Positions 36,997 to 48,899 of a stretch of DNA of 64,000 nucleotides are shown here, piece after piece. Location: assembly GCA_002914805.1 (NCBI GenBank), contig JXTB01000001.1, forward strand, positions 2,331,022-2,395,021, in the 5' to 3' direction. Positions within the stretch are counted from its first letter, which is position 1. The number at the start of each line of letters is the position of its first letter. Source of the stretch: Parasponia andersonii. Its lineage: Eukaryota; Streptophyta; Magnoliopsida; Rosales; Cannabaceae. The position numbers and the translations under genes are program-made. Under the pieces are notes generated by a model that saw only the letters and a list, made by a program, of their open reading frames with translations, was not told where the DNA came from and ran no database searches.

Positions 36997-37240
36997 GGAT
37001 ACCAACGTAGATACTCTGTTAGTCACCCAATTACGTATGATGGATACCCAACATGAGACTCTTAAAAAAAATATTAGGGTTATAATCCCTACCACCTTTT
37101 CAGGTTTGCTCATTTCTTCTGTAGCCTACCATCAGTTACAGAGAGTTGCGTCTGAGTATTTTAAGGATTAGGTTGTATAGAAGACCAAATACTCACGTAA
37201 TTATAGTCAATTTCTAATACTTACGCTTTCAGTTCATCGT
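36997..37240 (+). repeat. 3' LTR of the copia-like element, right part
   Basis: Resumes the 5' LTR sequence exactly where the left part stopped (GGATACC..GTAGATA, then ACCCAAC..AAAATATTAGGGTTAT, CAGTTACAGAGA, TTCATCGTCCAAATT). The outer boundary is approximate. Confidence 0.65.
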
Positions 37241-38969
37241 CCAAATTACAACCATCTATCATACACTCAGGTATACTCAATAAATCTCTGTTTGTCAATT
37301 TTACATGAATGATCTAGGATTTGTATTTGGTTATTTGTAATTTCATATTCATATCATTATCCTTTGTTAATCACGCTTAGCCTTCGAGTGGAGCTCAACT
37401 TAATTGTTTTCTAGAATTTCATATATTAAGAAGTTCCCGTATAAGAGATATTTTTTTTTTAAGATATGCCTCCACGTCGTTAAGTAGCGAGCTGAGTGTC
37501 ATCTTCGAAGGTCTTTACAGGGTCAAGGTCGCGCCTAGCGGTAAACTTTCGGCTACGGAACAACGACGTGCATAATTAAGTTAAACATTTTCTGCGAGTA
37601 GCTTCCTCATAAGCTGAATTTTATTTATTAAATTTTTGATAAGCAAGTCTATAAGTTGATAGTATCTCTAATTGGTCGAGTACTTCTCAAGGTAATGCTA
37701 GCAAGGGTGCATATTATCTGCTATCCTGCTTTTCAGGACGTCATAATCAACTTTTTTTTTCCCGGCCTTAATAATGGTCACCTTTTTTGTTCTATTCTCT
37801 TCTTTTTCTTCTCTTAATTATCTGAATTTTGAAGCGTTTTGGGAGAAAAGGAGGTAGAGGAATACACATTTTGTCATTTTTCGATTATTTGAACTTGGCA
37901 AAGAGCAGTTCAATTCTTAGCAACCATCAATAACAACAAAACTCAGAAGCTGAAAGAATAATAAGTCCTATGATTCCACATAACCTAGTGCTTGAGGTAA
38001 CCATTTTTGTGCGGGTCAATCTTTTCATCTGATGATGCACAATAATTAAAGCCAAAAGCTACTAACGGTGCAGTTAATGGAATTAATTAAAGGTATCAAG
38101 TCATAATCACAGGCATATAAAACAAATCCAGACTCCAGACCATATCACTAAAGAACCTTAAAGAAAATCGGATAAATATTCTAAGATAGCTTTAAAGAGA
38201 AGATGAAAGATACTTGGCAAAACCAAAACAAAATATTTCAGCTTATTTATTCATATTTACTTTTATTTTTTGTGGGAGAATATGAAGGGTATTATTAAAT
38301 TAGGAACCCAAATCAAATCATCACGTGTAGGAATGAGCAATATATTGCAATTTAAATTATCTTAAGTGGAATAACACAATAGATCCAAAGAAACTATTAT
38401 ATAATACTAACATGACCATAAGTTTGAATGTGTTCAATGACCAAAGAAACCACTCAGTTTAAGAGTGAAAGAAGTGCACGTGGACTTGCAAAAGTACAAG
38501 TCTCTACTCATATGGACCGAAATTGAGAGTGGGTCACGAGGCCATTTCCGAAGATGGCAGTCTAGAATTGAGAACAGCCTAAAATTGGGAAAATAACGAG
38601 TCACAAGAGTTATCTAGAGTCACGATTGAACACAATCAAGAATTGAAGATAATCACAGAATTTCGATTTAAGCCGCTACTTTTTTTGCGTGTTAGAATAT
38701 TAATTTGCAAGTTTTCCCTTCACTAAAGAAGAATATAAAAATTCACTACGAAAAACGAAAGCAACAAAAATGATTAAAGAAGAATATAAAAATTCACAGA
38801 GAAAAACGAAAGCAACAAAAATGACCTAAAGTTTATATGTTGTGTTGTGTGTTTAGAAAGGTGGAACCCATACTTACATCTCTCAGTTTACAAAGGAAGC
38901 CAGGAAGCTCCTTGGTGCCACAAGTCACTATCTACATTACCTATAAAGACAAAAACGAATTCTTAAGGA
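37241..38969. other. intergenic region / 3' flank of the SEC61-alpha relic
   Basis: No supported gene. A GC-richer stretch at 37465-37575 has no open frame of note. From about 38840 the sequence is the probable 3' UTR of the minus-strand SEC61-alpha relic. Confidence 0.55.
38724..38824 (+). repeat. tandem duplication, ~51-bp unit
   Basis: TAAAGAAGAATATAAAAATT followed by CAC, then GAAAAACGAAAGCAACAAAA and ATGA occurs at 38724-38773 and again at 38775-38824, with two or three differences. Confidence 0.85.
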
Positions 38970-39796
38970 TCAGAACCCAAACAAGCCAAGTTCCCTTGCC
39001 CTCTCCTTCTCAAATGTCTCAATGTACTGGTATATGGTTGTCACAGCAAGTAAAATCCCAGTTCCAAACTCGATTGCACCCAAAAAGTCAGCCAACACTG
39101 TAAGGGCACCAATGCACACTCCACCAAAAGCAGCCGCAGTAGGTGTTGGATCGGTTTCTCACCAGTCGTCCACGTGTCTTTGAACTGCTGATGATATGTC
39201 CTCCAACTGTCTACGTGTCCTTGCTATTCCAAAGTGCTCTGAACTTCAGGCAGGGTCGGAGAGGCGGGGGTGGCCATCTGCAAAGACTCTCCGATAATTA
39301 AGTCAGTGGTCTTTCTTTGATTCAGGGTAGCAAGGATTTAGATCTATATGAGTATCTCTTTGTTTCTTGCTTGTAAACTTTTAAATATCTCTTTTTGTAT
39401 ACGTACATGCCCCTCTCAAAAACGCATGACTCATATATATATAGTCCTGAGATTGTGAACCATCCGGCTCTCAATCTCAGGACTGAGTACCTTTTTCCTT
39501 AAAGTTTTTCCTAGAAGTCACGGGTCGAGATTACTGTGATCTCATTTGTATCGCTGTAACCTGGTTTCCGCCGCCTCCTATGACTTGAGACTGTCAGGGG
39601 TGAGATTTGGACAAATCGCCGTTCTGTTAGGATGGCCTGCCCCTTGTGCACACCTACCCAAGATCGCATTAAATGCTCTGTCTGGGTCTGAAGTTATGAG
39701 TTGTATTCCATTGCATTCTAGTGGAAGACCCTTGGGGCTTCCGACCCCCCAGCTGTCGAGGTAAGGGTCGGACTGGGCCGAGTCTATCCAGGGTCC

Positions 39797-40768
39797 GTGA
39801 TGGGCTCGGCCCTAACCTCGGACAGCCCAATGACCGATGTGGTATCACGTATAACCCACGTGGCCTTCAGCTAATCACTCTCGATACCTGTCGGACGGTG
39901 GGCTCCGTTTGTGTGCTTAATTTTCCACGTAGTGTATGATTTGGGAACGGGACTAACAACTGTCCCCATTTTCCTACTTGATGGATTCGTATCCATCAAG
40001 TGGGGAAATTGTTTATCCGTTCTTCCAATCTGGGGGATGGCACCCCCTTGCCGACGCGGAGGCACGCCATCCCATGTCATGAAATTTTGTTTAAATTTTG
40101 AAGTTTTGATTGTTCGGTCTCCTTTGCTCTCCTCTTTTCTAGAAAAACTCTTCGGCTCCCCCTCTATAAAAGCCGCAATTATGCTTATTTGCCTCTTTAC
40201 TAAAATCTTCAATTATTCTAGCCTCATAAAATCCTAGGGTTTCCGATTTCCTCCCTTTTAGAGACTTTTACTCTTTCAANGTGATGGGCTCGGCCCTAAC
40301 CTCGGACAGCCCAATGACCGATGTGGTATCACGTATAACCCACGTGGCCTTCAGCTAATCACTCTCGATACCTGTCGGACGGTGGGCTCCGTTTGTGTGC
40401 TTAATTTTCCACGTAGTGTATGATTTGGGAACGGGACTAACAACTGTCCCCATTTTCCTACTTGATGGATTCGTATCCATCAAGTGGGGAAATTGTTTAT
40501 CCATTCTTCCAATCTGGGGGATGGCACCCCCTTGCCGACGCGGAGGCACGCCATCCCATCCCATGTCATGAAATTTTGTTTAAATTTTGAAGTTTTGATT
40601 GTTCGGTCTCCTTTGCTCTCCTCTTTTCTAGAAAAACTCTTCGGCTCCCCCTCTATAAAAGCCGCAATTATGCTTATTTGCCTCTTTACTAAAATCTTCA
40701 ATTATTCTAGCCTCATAAAATCCTAGGGTTTCCGATTTCCTCCCTTTTAGAGACTTTTACTCTTTCAA
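39797..40768 (+). repeat. near-identical direct duplication flanking a single N
   Basis: 39797-40279 (483 bp) and 40281-40768 (488 bp) both run from GTGATGGGCTCGGCCC to TTACTCTTTCAA. They differ by one substitution (GTTCTTCC / ATTCTTCC near 40018/40502) and a 5-bp CCCAT addition near 40558. The single N at 40280 sits exactly at the junction. This is best explained as two overlapping contig ends placed side by side. Confidence 0.85.
40280..40280. other. assembly gap marker (single N)
   Basis: One N exactly between two near-identical copies; see the surrounding duplication. Confidence 0.95.
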
Positions 40769-42959
40769 CCGTATCCAGAACAATGGCTTCAGGTCAAGAT
40801 TAGGAATTGCGCCTCATCGTGGATTAAGAGTTGGATTCACTAAGGAGACAGCTCTGCCTCCCCAGTGGAGTGACGCTGCAAAGGGTTGAGGGCTCTGCGG
40901 ATTGATATTTTCGTCCCTCTGCAGCCGAAGGCTCTATTATCTTGGGTAGAAAATATCTGGAATGGCTACGATTCCCTCTTCTTCCTCTGATCCACCAATT
41001 CTTTACTTCGACGGGGATCCATCCAATGTAGTTAAACGCAAACGGGGTCATGATTCTGATGGGGCTTTCCACCCTGTCAGTTCTCTATAATCTGTATATC
41101 GACCTGGAGGTAGTTTTTTATGCTTACAAACTCACCCTCATCCCCAAGAAGAGTTCCTACCCTACCTTTTACCTCCAACCGCTCCCGAGACATCACATCT
41201 TCTGGGGCTTGCCGAGGTCAGACAAGTAATTGGACTCTCACACTAGGCTATACGCCATTTGAAGGGCGTGGTACTCCCCTTGGGTGAATGGCGAGCACTT
41301 CCAAATTCCCTCAGCTTTCCTACAGAGTAAGTGCTTGGTCGTGATTTTTGGGTCTGTGTTCTCCTCATCTGTTATTGCTCACCTTATTTTATCTTGTGCA
41401 GCCTTGGCAGAAAAGAGTAGGTTCGAGCTGCATTTGTCAGCGGGGTGGCTCAAAGGCCTGGAAGGGATCGTCATCTTCGGATCTCCTGGGGACTACCGGC
41501 ACATCCAGGCCACCCTCAACCCCCTAGTGATGAATATGATGCCCAAGATGGTCTCATACCTTCCCTTCCCCCTGGACACCTGGGTCATCACAAAGCATCT
41601 GCGGAGCTGACTTGACGCCTCTGCCCTGAACCGATTCTGCCGGGATGAGCATGATCTAATCGCCATGGTGGGTTAGCAGGTTACGGCTTCAAGCCAATTG
41701 GCGGGATCCAACGATCTGGTGGCACCGTCTAGCCACGAGCTCGAGGAAGCCGTGAAGTTTATGGCCCAGGAGTGCGTCAGGCTCCGCAGGGAGGAAGCCG
41801 CAACCCCCAAGAGGGCTAGGGGTGTGTTCATTTTCGCATCCTTGAGCTTCGTGGGTCAGATTATGGCAGTGACCTAAACATGTTGCTTGTTCTTTGTAGG
41901 TTCTGAGACGGGCCCATCAGCTGACTCCTCCCCCATCAAGGGGGGAGCCGCGGGACATAAGGCTCACCCCAAGGCACCCGCTGGCCGGCATCTCGTGGTG
42001 CCCTCAGGAGATGAAGTGCTCACGGTCCCTCGCTCTGACGCAGGCGGACCTCCATCTGGGGGAATGTTTGCCACAAAAACTGTATACGGCGAGGGGATGC
42101 CCTTGAGTCTACCTGGGGGGTCTGCTGCACCAACCTTGTCCATCCCTGACTTCAGTTCGAAATTGCGTGCTACTTGCCTCGGTAAGGAGATCACCGAGCT
42201 CAGTGCGGGGCTCCGAGGTTGAAGTCTCGGCTATCTTCCCCTCCCCTGGTCCAAATAAAGCGGCGACACGAGGTCGGCTCATCTAACGAAGAAGAATACC
42301 GGGCAGAGAAGAGGGGCAGGGTTGCCCCCTTGTCTGACAGTGATGACGACGGGGCTACGCTGACCCTTCCAAGGAGAAGAAGGTCCGTGCGCAGTGGCCC
42401 ACCAAGAGGAGATGCACCACCTCCCGCTGTGACCGACGGCGCTCTCGGTGGCGCTGAGCTTTCCTCCGTCCCTACCGCCACTGCTTCGGGGGCATGCCAG
42501 GCGCATATACCGATTAAGTTCCTTCTCTAAGTTTGAGTCTCGATGTCCACACATCACCATATATTGCTCCTGTCCATTGGTATGATTGTCAAACCAAACA
42601 TTAAGAAAAAATAATCGTAGTAGTTCATGCACGATGATATATACGCCTGGCCTCGAACGCATTTTCTCATTAAGACTTTCGCAAATTAAATTTTCTAGAA
42701 AAAGAGGGAAAAAGTCTAACTATAGTGAGATTGAAAAAGCCAAATTAAGACTATACCTTCAGCTGATTAGCTACATCTCTAGCAGAAGAACCTGAGACTT
42801 TGATCCAAGCTTTTGAGAACAAGGCACAGGCTAAGAACATAAAACCTTGATAAAATAGTGAACGGAACGGATGGGCTGCCATATCAGCCAAGCTGCAATT
42901 CCACATTGATATTTGGAAAAACTTAGGAATTAGTATTTTTTGCACAAGCTCATTCACTC

Positions 42960-43335
42960 TGTTAGAAATAAACCTATTTTGTGACCCATTGGGACATAAT
43001 TTAGTTGTTGGGGCTTATGTTGTGAGTTGACCTTATTTTGGTGATGTGTGTGTCTAATAGCCCATAGTTTAATATCCAAGTTTCTAGAGTATTCTTGTAT
43101 TTGCTAGATTATTCTTGTATTTTGTATAATTAATTAGGTGGTGGAGGTTACATGGAGTATCTAGAATCATTCTTGGAGTAGTATAAATAGAATACTCCTC
43201 CCCCCCATTTTGTATCAAGCAAAAGAGAAACAATTCAAGTAAAAGTTCTTCTCTTCCACCAAAATTCTCTCTAGTTTCTTCCTTAGCCTTTCTAGCCTTT
43301 CTAGTATTTCTAGCCTTAAGAAACTCCTATTTCTA
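42960..43335 (+). repeat. 5' LTR of the copia element
   Basis: Similar to 47455-47824 with small indels: it has an extra AGCCCATAGTTTAATATC-like stretch near 43058 and lacks the AATAATACAA addition of the 3' copy. The right end is eroded: after CTCCTATTTC the expected CCAACA and TGGTATCAGAGC are not seen. Confidence 0.85.
43182..43190 (+). promoter_or_regulatory. LTR TATA box (copia)
   Basis: TATAAATAG after GGAGTAG, conserved in the 3' LTR at about 47661-47669. Confidence 0.65.
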
Positions 43336-43379
43336 TTTGTGTAGTCAAAATTTCCAAAAAACTCATTCCGTTAAGAGTT

Positions 43380-46300
43380 ATGGCTACTGGCAGTCTAGTA
43401 TCTCTTCAAGTTCCACTGCTTCAACGGAGCAACTTTGATAATTGGACTATCAAAATGAAAATCCTCCTTGGAGCACATGATGTTTGGGAAGTAATAGAGA
43501 AAGGCTACGAAGAGCCAAAAGATGAGGCAACACTATCTTCAACACAGAAGAATAGTTTAAAGGATTCAAGAAAGAGAGACAAAAAAGCTCTCTTCCTCAT
43601 CTACCAGGCCTTAGATGACGACGAGTTTGAGAAAATCTCAAGTGCAACCTTCACTAAGAAAGCATGGGAGAAATTTCAAATTTCATACAAGGGAGAAGAA
43701 AAGGTCAAAAAGGTCCGCCTTCAAACTCTAAGAGGAGAGTTTGATTTATTATATATGACAGAAACTGAGTCTATTTCTGACTACTTTTCTAGAGTTCTAA
43801 CCATTTCCAATCAAATGAAGAGAAATGGTGACCAACTAGAAAATGTTACGATCATGGAAAAGATTCTTCAATCATTAAATCTAAAATTCGAGAATATTGT
43901 TACTGTCATTGAAGAAACCAAAGACTTAGGAGCCATAACGATCGAACAACTCTTGGGCTCCTTGCAAGCCCACGAAGAAAAGAAAAAGAAGATGCAAAAT
44001 TTCAATGAGCAGCTCCTTAAGACTCAACTCCAAGAGAAAGAAGAAGATTCCGGCAATGGAAGAAGACGTGGAAGAGACCGTGGCCAAGGAAGAGGTTGTG
44101 GACGTGGAAGAGGAGGAAGAGTATGCTTCAACAACAATTATGAAAATGAAGATAGACAAGAAAGTTTGACAAGAGGTCATGGAAGAGATAACCCATGGCA
44201 TTAGTATGACAAGTCCTAAATCAAGTGTTACAACTGTTAGAGATATGGTCATTATGCTTCCGAATGTAGAGCTCCAAAGAAGGTGCAAGAAAGAGCCAAC
44301 TATGTCGAAGATAAAAGACAAGAGGAGGATGTGTTGTTGTTAGCATGCAAGGAGACCAATAGGTACCAAGAAAATATATGGTATCTTGACAACGGAGCAA
44401 GCAATCATATGTGTGGAAGAAGAGATATGTTCGTAGAGCTTGACGAGTCGGTGACTGGGAATGTTTCATTTGGAGATGATTCTAAGGCAGCAGTAAAAGG
44501 CAAAGGTAAAATTCTCATACGCTTAAGAAATGGAGAACATCAGTTTATTCCAAACGCTTACTACGTGCCTAACATGAAGAATAATATCTTGAGTCTTGGC
44601 CAACTCTTAGAAAAAGGCTATGATATTCACATGAAAGAAAATAGTCTTTCTTTAAGAGACAATAGAAACAAGTTAATCACCAAAGTGCCAATGACAAGAA
44701 ATAGAATGTTCTTGTTACACATTCAAAATGATGTAGCAAAATTTCTAAAGGCTTGCTACAAAGATTCATCATGGCTTTGGCACCTAAGGTTTGGACATCT
44801 CAATTTTGGCGGCCTAGAATTACTAGCAAAGAAGGACATGGTTCGAGGTCTACCTTTTATCAGTCAACCCGACCAATTATGTGAAGGATGCTTATTGGGA
44901 AAGCAATTTAGAAGAAGCTTTTCAAGAGAATCGAGTTCCCGAGCTCATAAACCGCTTGAGCTCATATATACCGACGTGTGTGATCCAATAAGACAAAGTT
45001 CTCTTAGTAAGAGCAAGTACTTTCTCCTCTTTATCGATGATTTTTCAAGAAAAACTTAGGTATATTTATTGAAAGAGAAATCAGAAGTGTTCGAAAAATT
45101 CAAGAAGTTCAAGGCACTTGTTGAAAAGGAAAGTGGTCGAAGTATCAAGGCAATAAGATCTGATAGAGGAGGAGAATTCACATCCCGCGAGTTTCAGAAG
45201 TATTGTGAAGATAACAGCATCTACCGTCCTTTAACAGTACCAAGATCTCTCCAACAGAATGGTACCACAGAAAGGAAGAATAGAACATTCTAAGACATAG
45301 CCAGAAGCATGCTCAAGAGCAAAGGAATGCCAAAGGAGTTTTGGGCTGAAGTTGTAACTTGTGCAATTTACTTGTCAAATCGTTCTCCAACAAGAAGCAT
45401 ACGGAGAAAGATGCCACAAGAAGCTTAGAGTGGAAGAAAGCCTAGAATCTCTCACTTAAAAGTGTTTGGAAGTATAGCTTATGCTCATGTGCCTGATGAA
45501 AAGAGTACCAAACTCGACGATAAAAGTGAAAAGTTTATCTTCATCGGCTATGACTCTAATTCAAAAGGCTAAAAGATCTATAATCCAAGCAATGACAAGA
45601 CTATTATTAGTCGTGATATGGAGTTTCACGAAGAAGGTAATTGGGAATGGCATACATAAGAAGGAAATTATGACTTCCTACCATATATTGAAGAAGAAAG
45701 CGAGTAACAAAGAATGGAGCAAGTAAGAGAAGAATTACAAGAGCTTGTCACCCCACCTACTTTACCAATGGCAAGCACTCATCAAGAAATAATATCAGGA
45801 TCGTCTTCAAGCAGCAGTTCAAGTGAAAGGATACTAAGATTAAGGAGTTTACAAGAGATATATGAGGTGACTGAGAATCAAAATGACCTGACTCTCTTCT
45901 GCCTCCTTGCTGATTGTGAACCATTAAGTTTTGATGAAGCTATACAAAGTAAAGAGTGGTGAGATGCGATGGATGAAGAAATAAAAGCGATCACAAAGAA
46001 TGATACATGGGAGCTTGCTACACTTCCAAAAGAGCACAAAGCAATCAGAATGAAATGGGTTTACAAGGCTAAAAAGAATGCTAAAGGAGAAGTGGAGAGA
46101 TATAAGGCAAGATTAGTCGCGAAGGGATACAGTCAAAGAACCGGCATAGACTATGATGAGGTATTTGCTCCTATTTCCCGTCTAGAAACGGTACGATTGA
46201 TCATCTCATTAGCTGCTCAAAATAAATGGAAAATTCATCAAATGGATGTCAAGTCTACTTTCTTAAATAGAGTCCTTGAAGAAGAAGTCTATATAAAGCA

Positions 46301-47447
46301 ACCATCTGGGTATGAGATTAAGGGACAAGAAGATAAGGTCCTAAAGTTAAAAAAGGCCCTTTATGGGTTAAAGCAAGCACCAAGAGCATAAAATAGCCGC
46401 ATCGACAAGTACTTCCAAGATAACAACTTCATTAAATGTCCTTATGAGCATGCGTTGTACATCAAAGTAAAAGATGGAGATATCTTGATCGTGTGCCTCT
46501 ATGTTGATGATCTGATATTCACGGGGAGTAATCCATTCATGTTCGAAGAGTTTAAGAAAGCAATAACAAAGGAGTTCGAGATGATTGACATCAGACTCAT
46601 GTGTTACTATCTTGGCATAGAAGTGAAGTAAGAAGAAGATGGAATTTTCATTTCACAAGAAGGCTATGCTAAAGAGATCATCAAGAAGTTCAAGATGAAT
46701 GACTTCAAGGCTGTCAATACACCGATCGAATATGGAGTCAAGCTATCAAAGCATGATGAAGGAGAAAGAGTGGATCCAACACTTTACAATAGCTTAGTTG
46801 GAAGTTTGCGCTACCTGACTTGCACAAGACCTGACATTCTCTATGCTGTGGGCCTGGTCAGTTGTTACATGGAATCTCCAACAATCACTCACTTGAAAGT
46901 TGCCAAAAGAATTCTTCGATATATTAAAGGTACAACTAACTTTGGCTTACGATATTCATCATCGAATAACTATAATCTTGTGAGTTATAGTGACAGTGAT
47001 TGGAGTGGAGACTTAGATGATCGAAAGAGTACAAGTGGTTTTATATTCTTCATGGGAGATACTGCTTTCACATGGATGTTTAAGAAGCAACTAATTGTCA
47101 CACTTTCAAGTTGTGAAGTAGAGTATGTTGTAGTTGCATTATGTATCTGTCATGCGATTTGGCTAAAAAATTTATTGAAGAAATTATGCATTCCATAGAA
47201 TGAACCCACTGAGATCTATATTGACAATAAATCAGTAATTGCTTTAACAAAGAATCTCGTCTTCCATGATAGAAGTAAGTACATCGATACTCGCTACCAT
47301 TATACAAGGGAATGTGTTGCAAGAAAGGATATACAACTGAAATATGTGAAGACTCATGGCCAAGTGGCAGATATTTTCACCAAACTACTCAAACATGAAG
47401 ATTTTCTTAAGTTAAGAAATTTACTAGGTATCACAAATCAAGTTTAA
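43380..47447 (+). pseudogene. copia Gag-Pol polyprotein, frame intact but with multiple stops
   Basis: From ATG at 43380 to TAA at 47445-47447 every conserved block is in the same frame (1,355 codons, normal copia length). Gag: FDNWTIKMKILLGAHDVWEV, then a basic GRGRGGR tail. Nucleocapsid zinc knuckle: [13 protein letters not shown] with a stop after the second Cys (~44236). Protease: [14 protein letters not shown] (~44379). Pre-integrase: [27 protein letters not shown]. Integrase: [88 protein letters not shown] at 46500-46511. RNase H: SYSDSDWSGDLDDRKSTSGF, IDNKSVIALTKN. About a dozen nonsense codons (44204, 45059, 45293, 46391, 47198 and others) but no frameshift. Catalytic motifs are largely kept. 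Confidence 0.92.
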
Positions 47448-47454
47448 GGCGGAG

Positions 47455-47824
47455 TGTTAGAAATAAACCTATTTTGTGACCCATTGGGCCATAATTTAGT
47501 TGTTTGGGCTTATGTTGTGAGTTGAGCTTATTTTGGTGATGTGTGTGTCTAATATTCAAGTTTCTAGAGTATTCTTGTATTTGCTTGATTATTCTTGTAT
47601 TTTGTATAATTAATTAGGTGGTGGAGATTACATGGAGTATCTAGAATCATCCTTGGAGTAGTATAAATAGAATGCTCTTCCCCCCCATTTCGTATCAAGC
47701 AAAAGAGAAACAATTCAAGTAATAATACAAGTTCTTCTCTTCCACCAAAATTCTCTCTAGTTTCTTCCTTAGCCTTTCTAGCCTTTCTAGCATTTCTAGT
47801 CTTAAGCACCTCCTATTTCCAACA
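47455..47824 (+). repeat. 3' LTR of the copia element
   Basis: Preceded by the short polypurine tract AAGGCGGAG. 370 bp, TGTTAGAAATA to TTTCCAACA, followed by the CACTC duplication. Confidence 0.93.
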
Positions 47825-48899
47825 CACTCTAGCTAATATATTAACAGAAAACAAAGCAGACAAAATTGGGTGATGAGAGAAGAAATGCTGCATCACCTTG
47901 TAGGTGCACTCTAACATAGTTAGAAAGACCACCAACTGGAATAAACTGGCCACCTGAATATTCAGATTGCTTCCACTTCCCCAACAGGTCTACAAATAAA
48001 TTTGCACTGAAATTCCTATAAAGCAACTGGAAAAGCAAAAACAAAAAACAAAATTTTATTTTAGGTATTCACTAAATGGCCAATATGACCCTAGAAATTA
48101 TACCACATACTAATGACTAAAGTACGTGGGAGAAGAAGTAAAGATTTGAAACAAGGGCAGATTGGAGAATGACGGGCATGTTGGAGGTGCACAAAAGCTT
48201 AATTGAATATGAGCTTTGTTGTCCCCTAACACTCTTTGATCTAAGAGGCAAAACCACTTGGAAACCTTGGAAGAAGATAACAAGAAGGAAGATGAATACT
48301 GTCGAAAGTAGATTGGTCACATTTGGAAGGTTCTGCCGAAAGAAAGCCTCACGGAGAGCACGGACTTTTTCTGTCCTAGTAATCAATAGATGGATCAAAG
48401 CAACAATAGCACCTTCAACTTCAACGCCACGACCACTGTTGATAGTTGTAAGACTTAAAGCTTTCCAAATAATGTTTTCACTGCATGAGAAAAAGCCAAA
48501 ATAAGGATTAAAATAGCCAGAACCATATAGTGTCGCACAAAGTATGTCGTTTGAGTGGCGTCTTACCAGATATTGGCAGCTATGAAGAGGGAAATCGCAG
48601 ATCCAAGACCATATCCCTTCTGGAGGAGTTCATCCGGGCATTTCACGATAAGTCCAGCAAATACAAGTTGGCCTACGATAAGAAACATATTCCCAGCACC
48701 AAGTTGATAAGTAATACCATACATCCCCGAAATAACATAGGCAAGAGCTTGAGCAAAAGCAATGATTAAGCCCAGAAGCTTCTGTGCCGCGTTTTTGCAA
48801 AAATATAAGCCTTCCAGGTCAGGTTCATATCAATAGGATGATCACTAATCTCTTGAAGAGTATGCATAACATAGATTACTTAAACTTTCGTTCTTCTAT

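Larger units (their letters stand above)
24097..37240 (+). mobile_element. non-coding copia-like LTR element, split by a nested gypsy element
   Basis: LTR-like copies lie at 24097-~24473 and at 25776-25899 plus 36997-~37240. The two share TTAGGAAATTCTATTT, TAAACAATT, TGATTTAATTAAAGATGAGT, GGATACCCAACA, AAAATATTAGGGTTAT and TTCATCGTC in order. The second copy is preceded by CAAAGTGAGAAAT, which resembles a copia polypurine tract. Only about 1.3 kb lies between the LTRs (24474-25775), and it holds no recognisable gag or pol. It is therefore a non-autonomous or gutted element. The 3' LTR is interrupted at GTTAT by the gypsy element at 25900-36991. No target duplication of the outer element could be confirmed. 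Confidence 0.65.
39144..42505 (+). mobile_element. unclassified ~3.4-kb insertion in the last SEC61-alpha exon
   Basis: It separates NRY (ends ~42506) from TAAAFGG (starts 39143) of the SEC61-alpha relic. It begins TGTTGGATCGG and ends CCAGGCGCA, so TG..CA ends are possible. No clean target duplication is seen and no terminal inverted repeat was found. The inside is GC-richer than the surroundings. On the plus strand it has a start-like ATGGCTTCAGGTCAAGAT at 40783, then SSSSSDPPILYFDGDPSNVV (~40978-41040), GEWRALPNSLSFPTE (~41285-41330), AEKSRFELHLSAGWLKGLEG (~41405-41465) and a Pro/Ser/Gly-rich segment (41887-42222). Exon-like joins (TTCCTACAGAG|TAAG, TGCAG|CC) suggest a decayed multi-exon gene. 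It resembles the accessory gene of some LTR elements, but this is inference. About 485 bp of its length may be an assembly duplicate. Confidence 0.55.
42960..47824 (+). mobile_element. Ty1/copia retrotransposon, full length (4,865 bp), in a SEC61-alpha intron
   Basis: LTRs at 42960-~43335 and 47455-47824 start TGTTAGAAATAAACC. The 3' LTR ends CCAACA. CACTC duplications flank the element (42955-42959 and 47825-47829). It lies inside the intron between the SEC61-alpha exons at 47897 and 42892, in the opposite orientation to the host relic. One continuous polyprotein frame fills the interior. The 5' LTR end and primer-binding site are not recognisable, and stops interrupt the frame, so it is not autonomous. 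Confidence 0.93.

Noticed and set aside
39871..40726. Pairs of 69-113 codon open frames on both strands around the N
   Set aside because: Each pair is the same sequence read in the two copies of the probable false duplication, with no recognisable domain.
42000..42530. GC-rich overlapping frames on both strands in the insertion
   Set aside because: Both strands are open because of GC-rich codon composition; only the plus-strand pieces have exon-like context, so they are described in the insertion entry and not as genes.
45200..45300. Horizontal-transfer or viral origin for the integrase-bearing segments
   Set aside because: All belong to LTR retrotransposons with LTRs and target duplications; no envelope or viral movement gene was seen.
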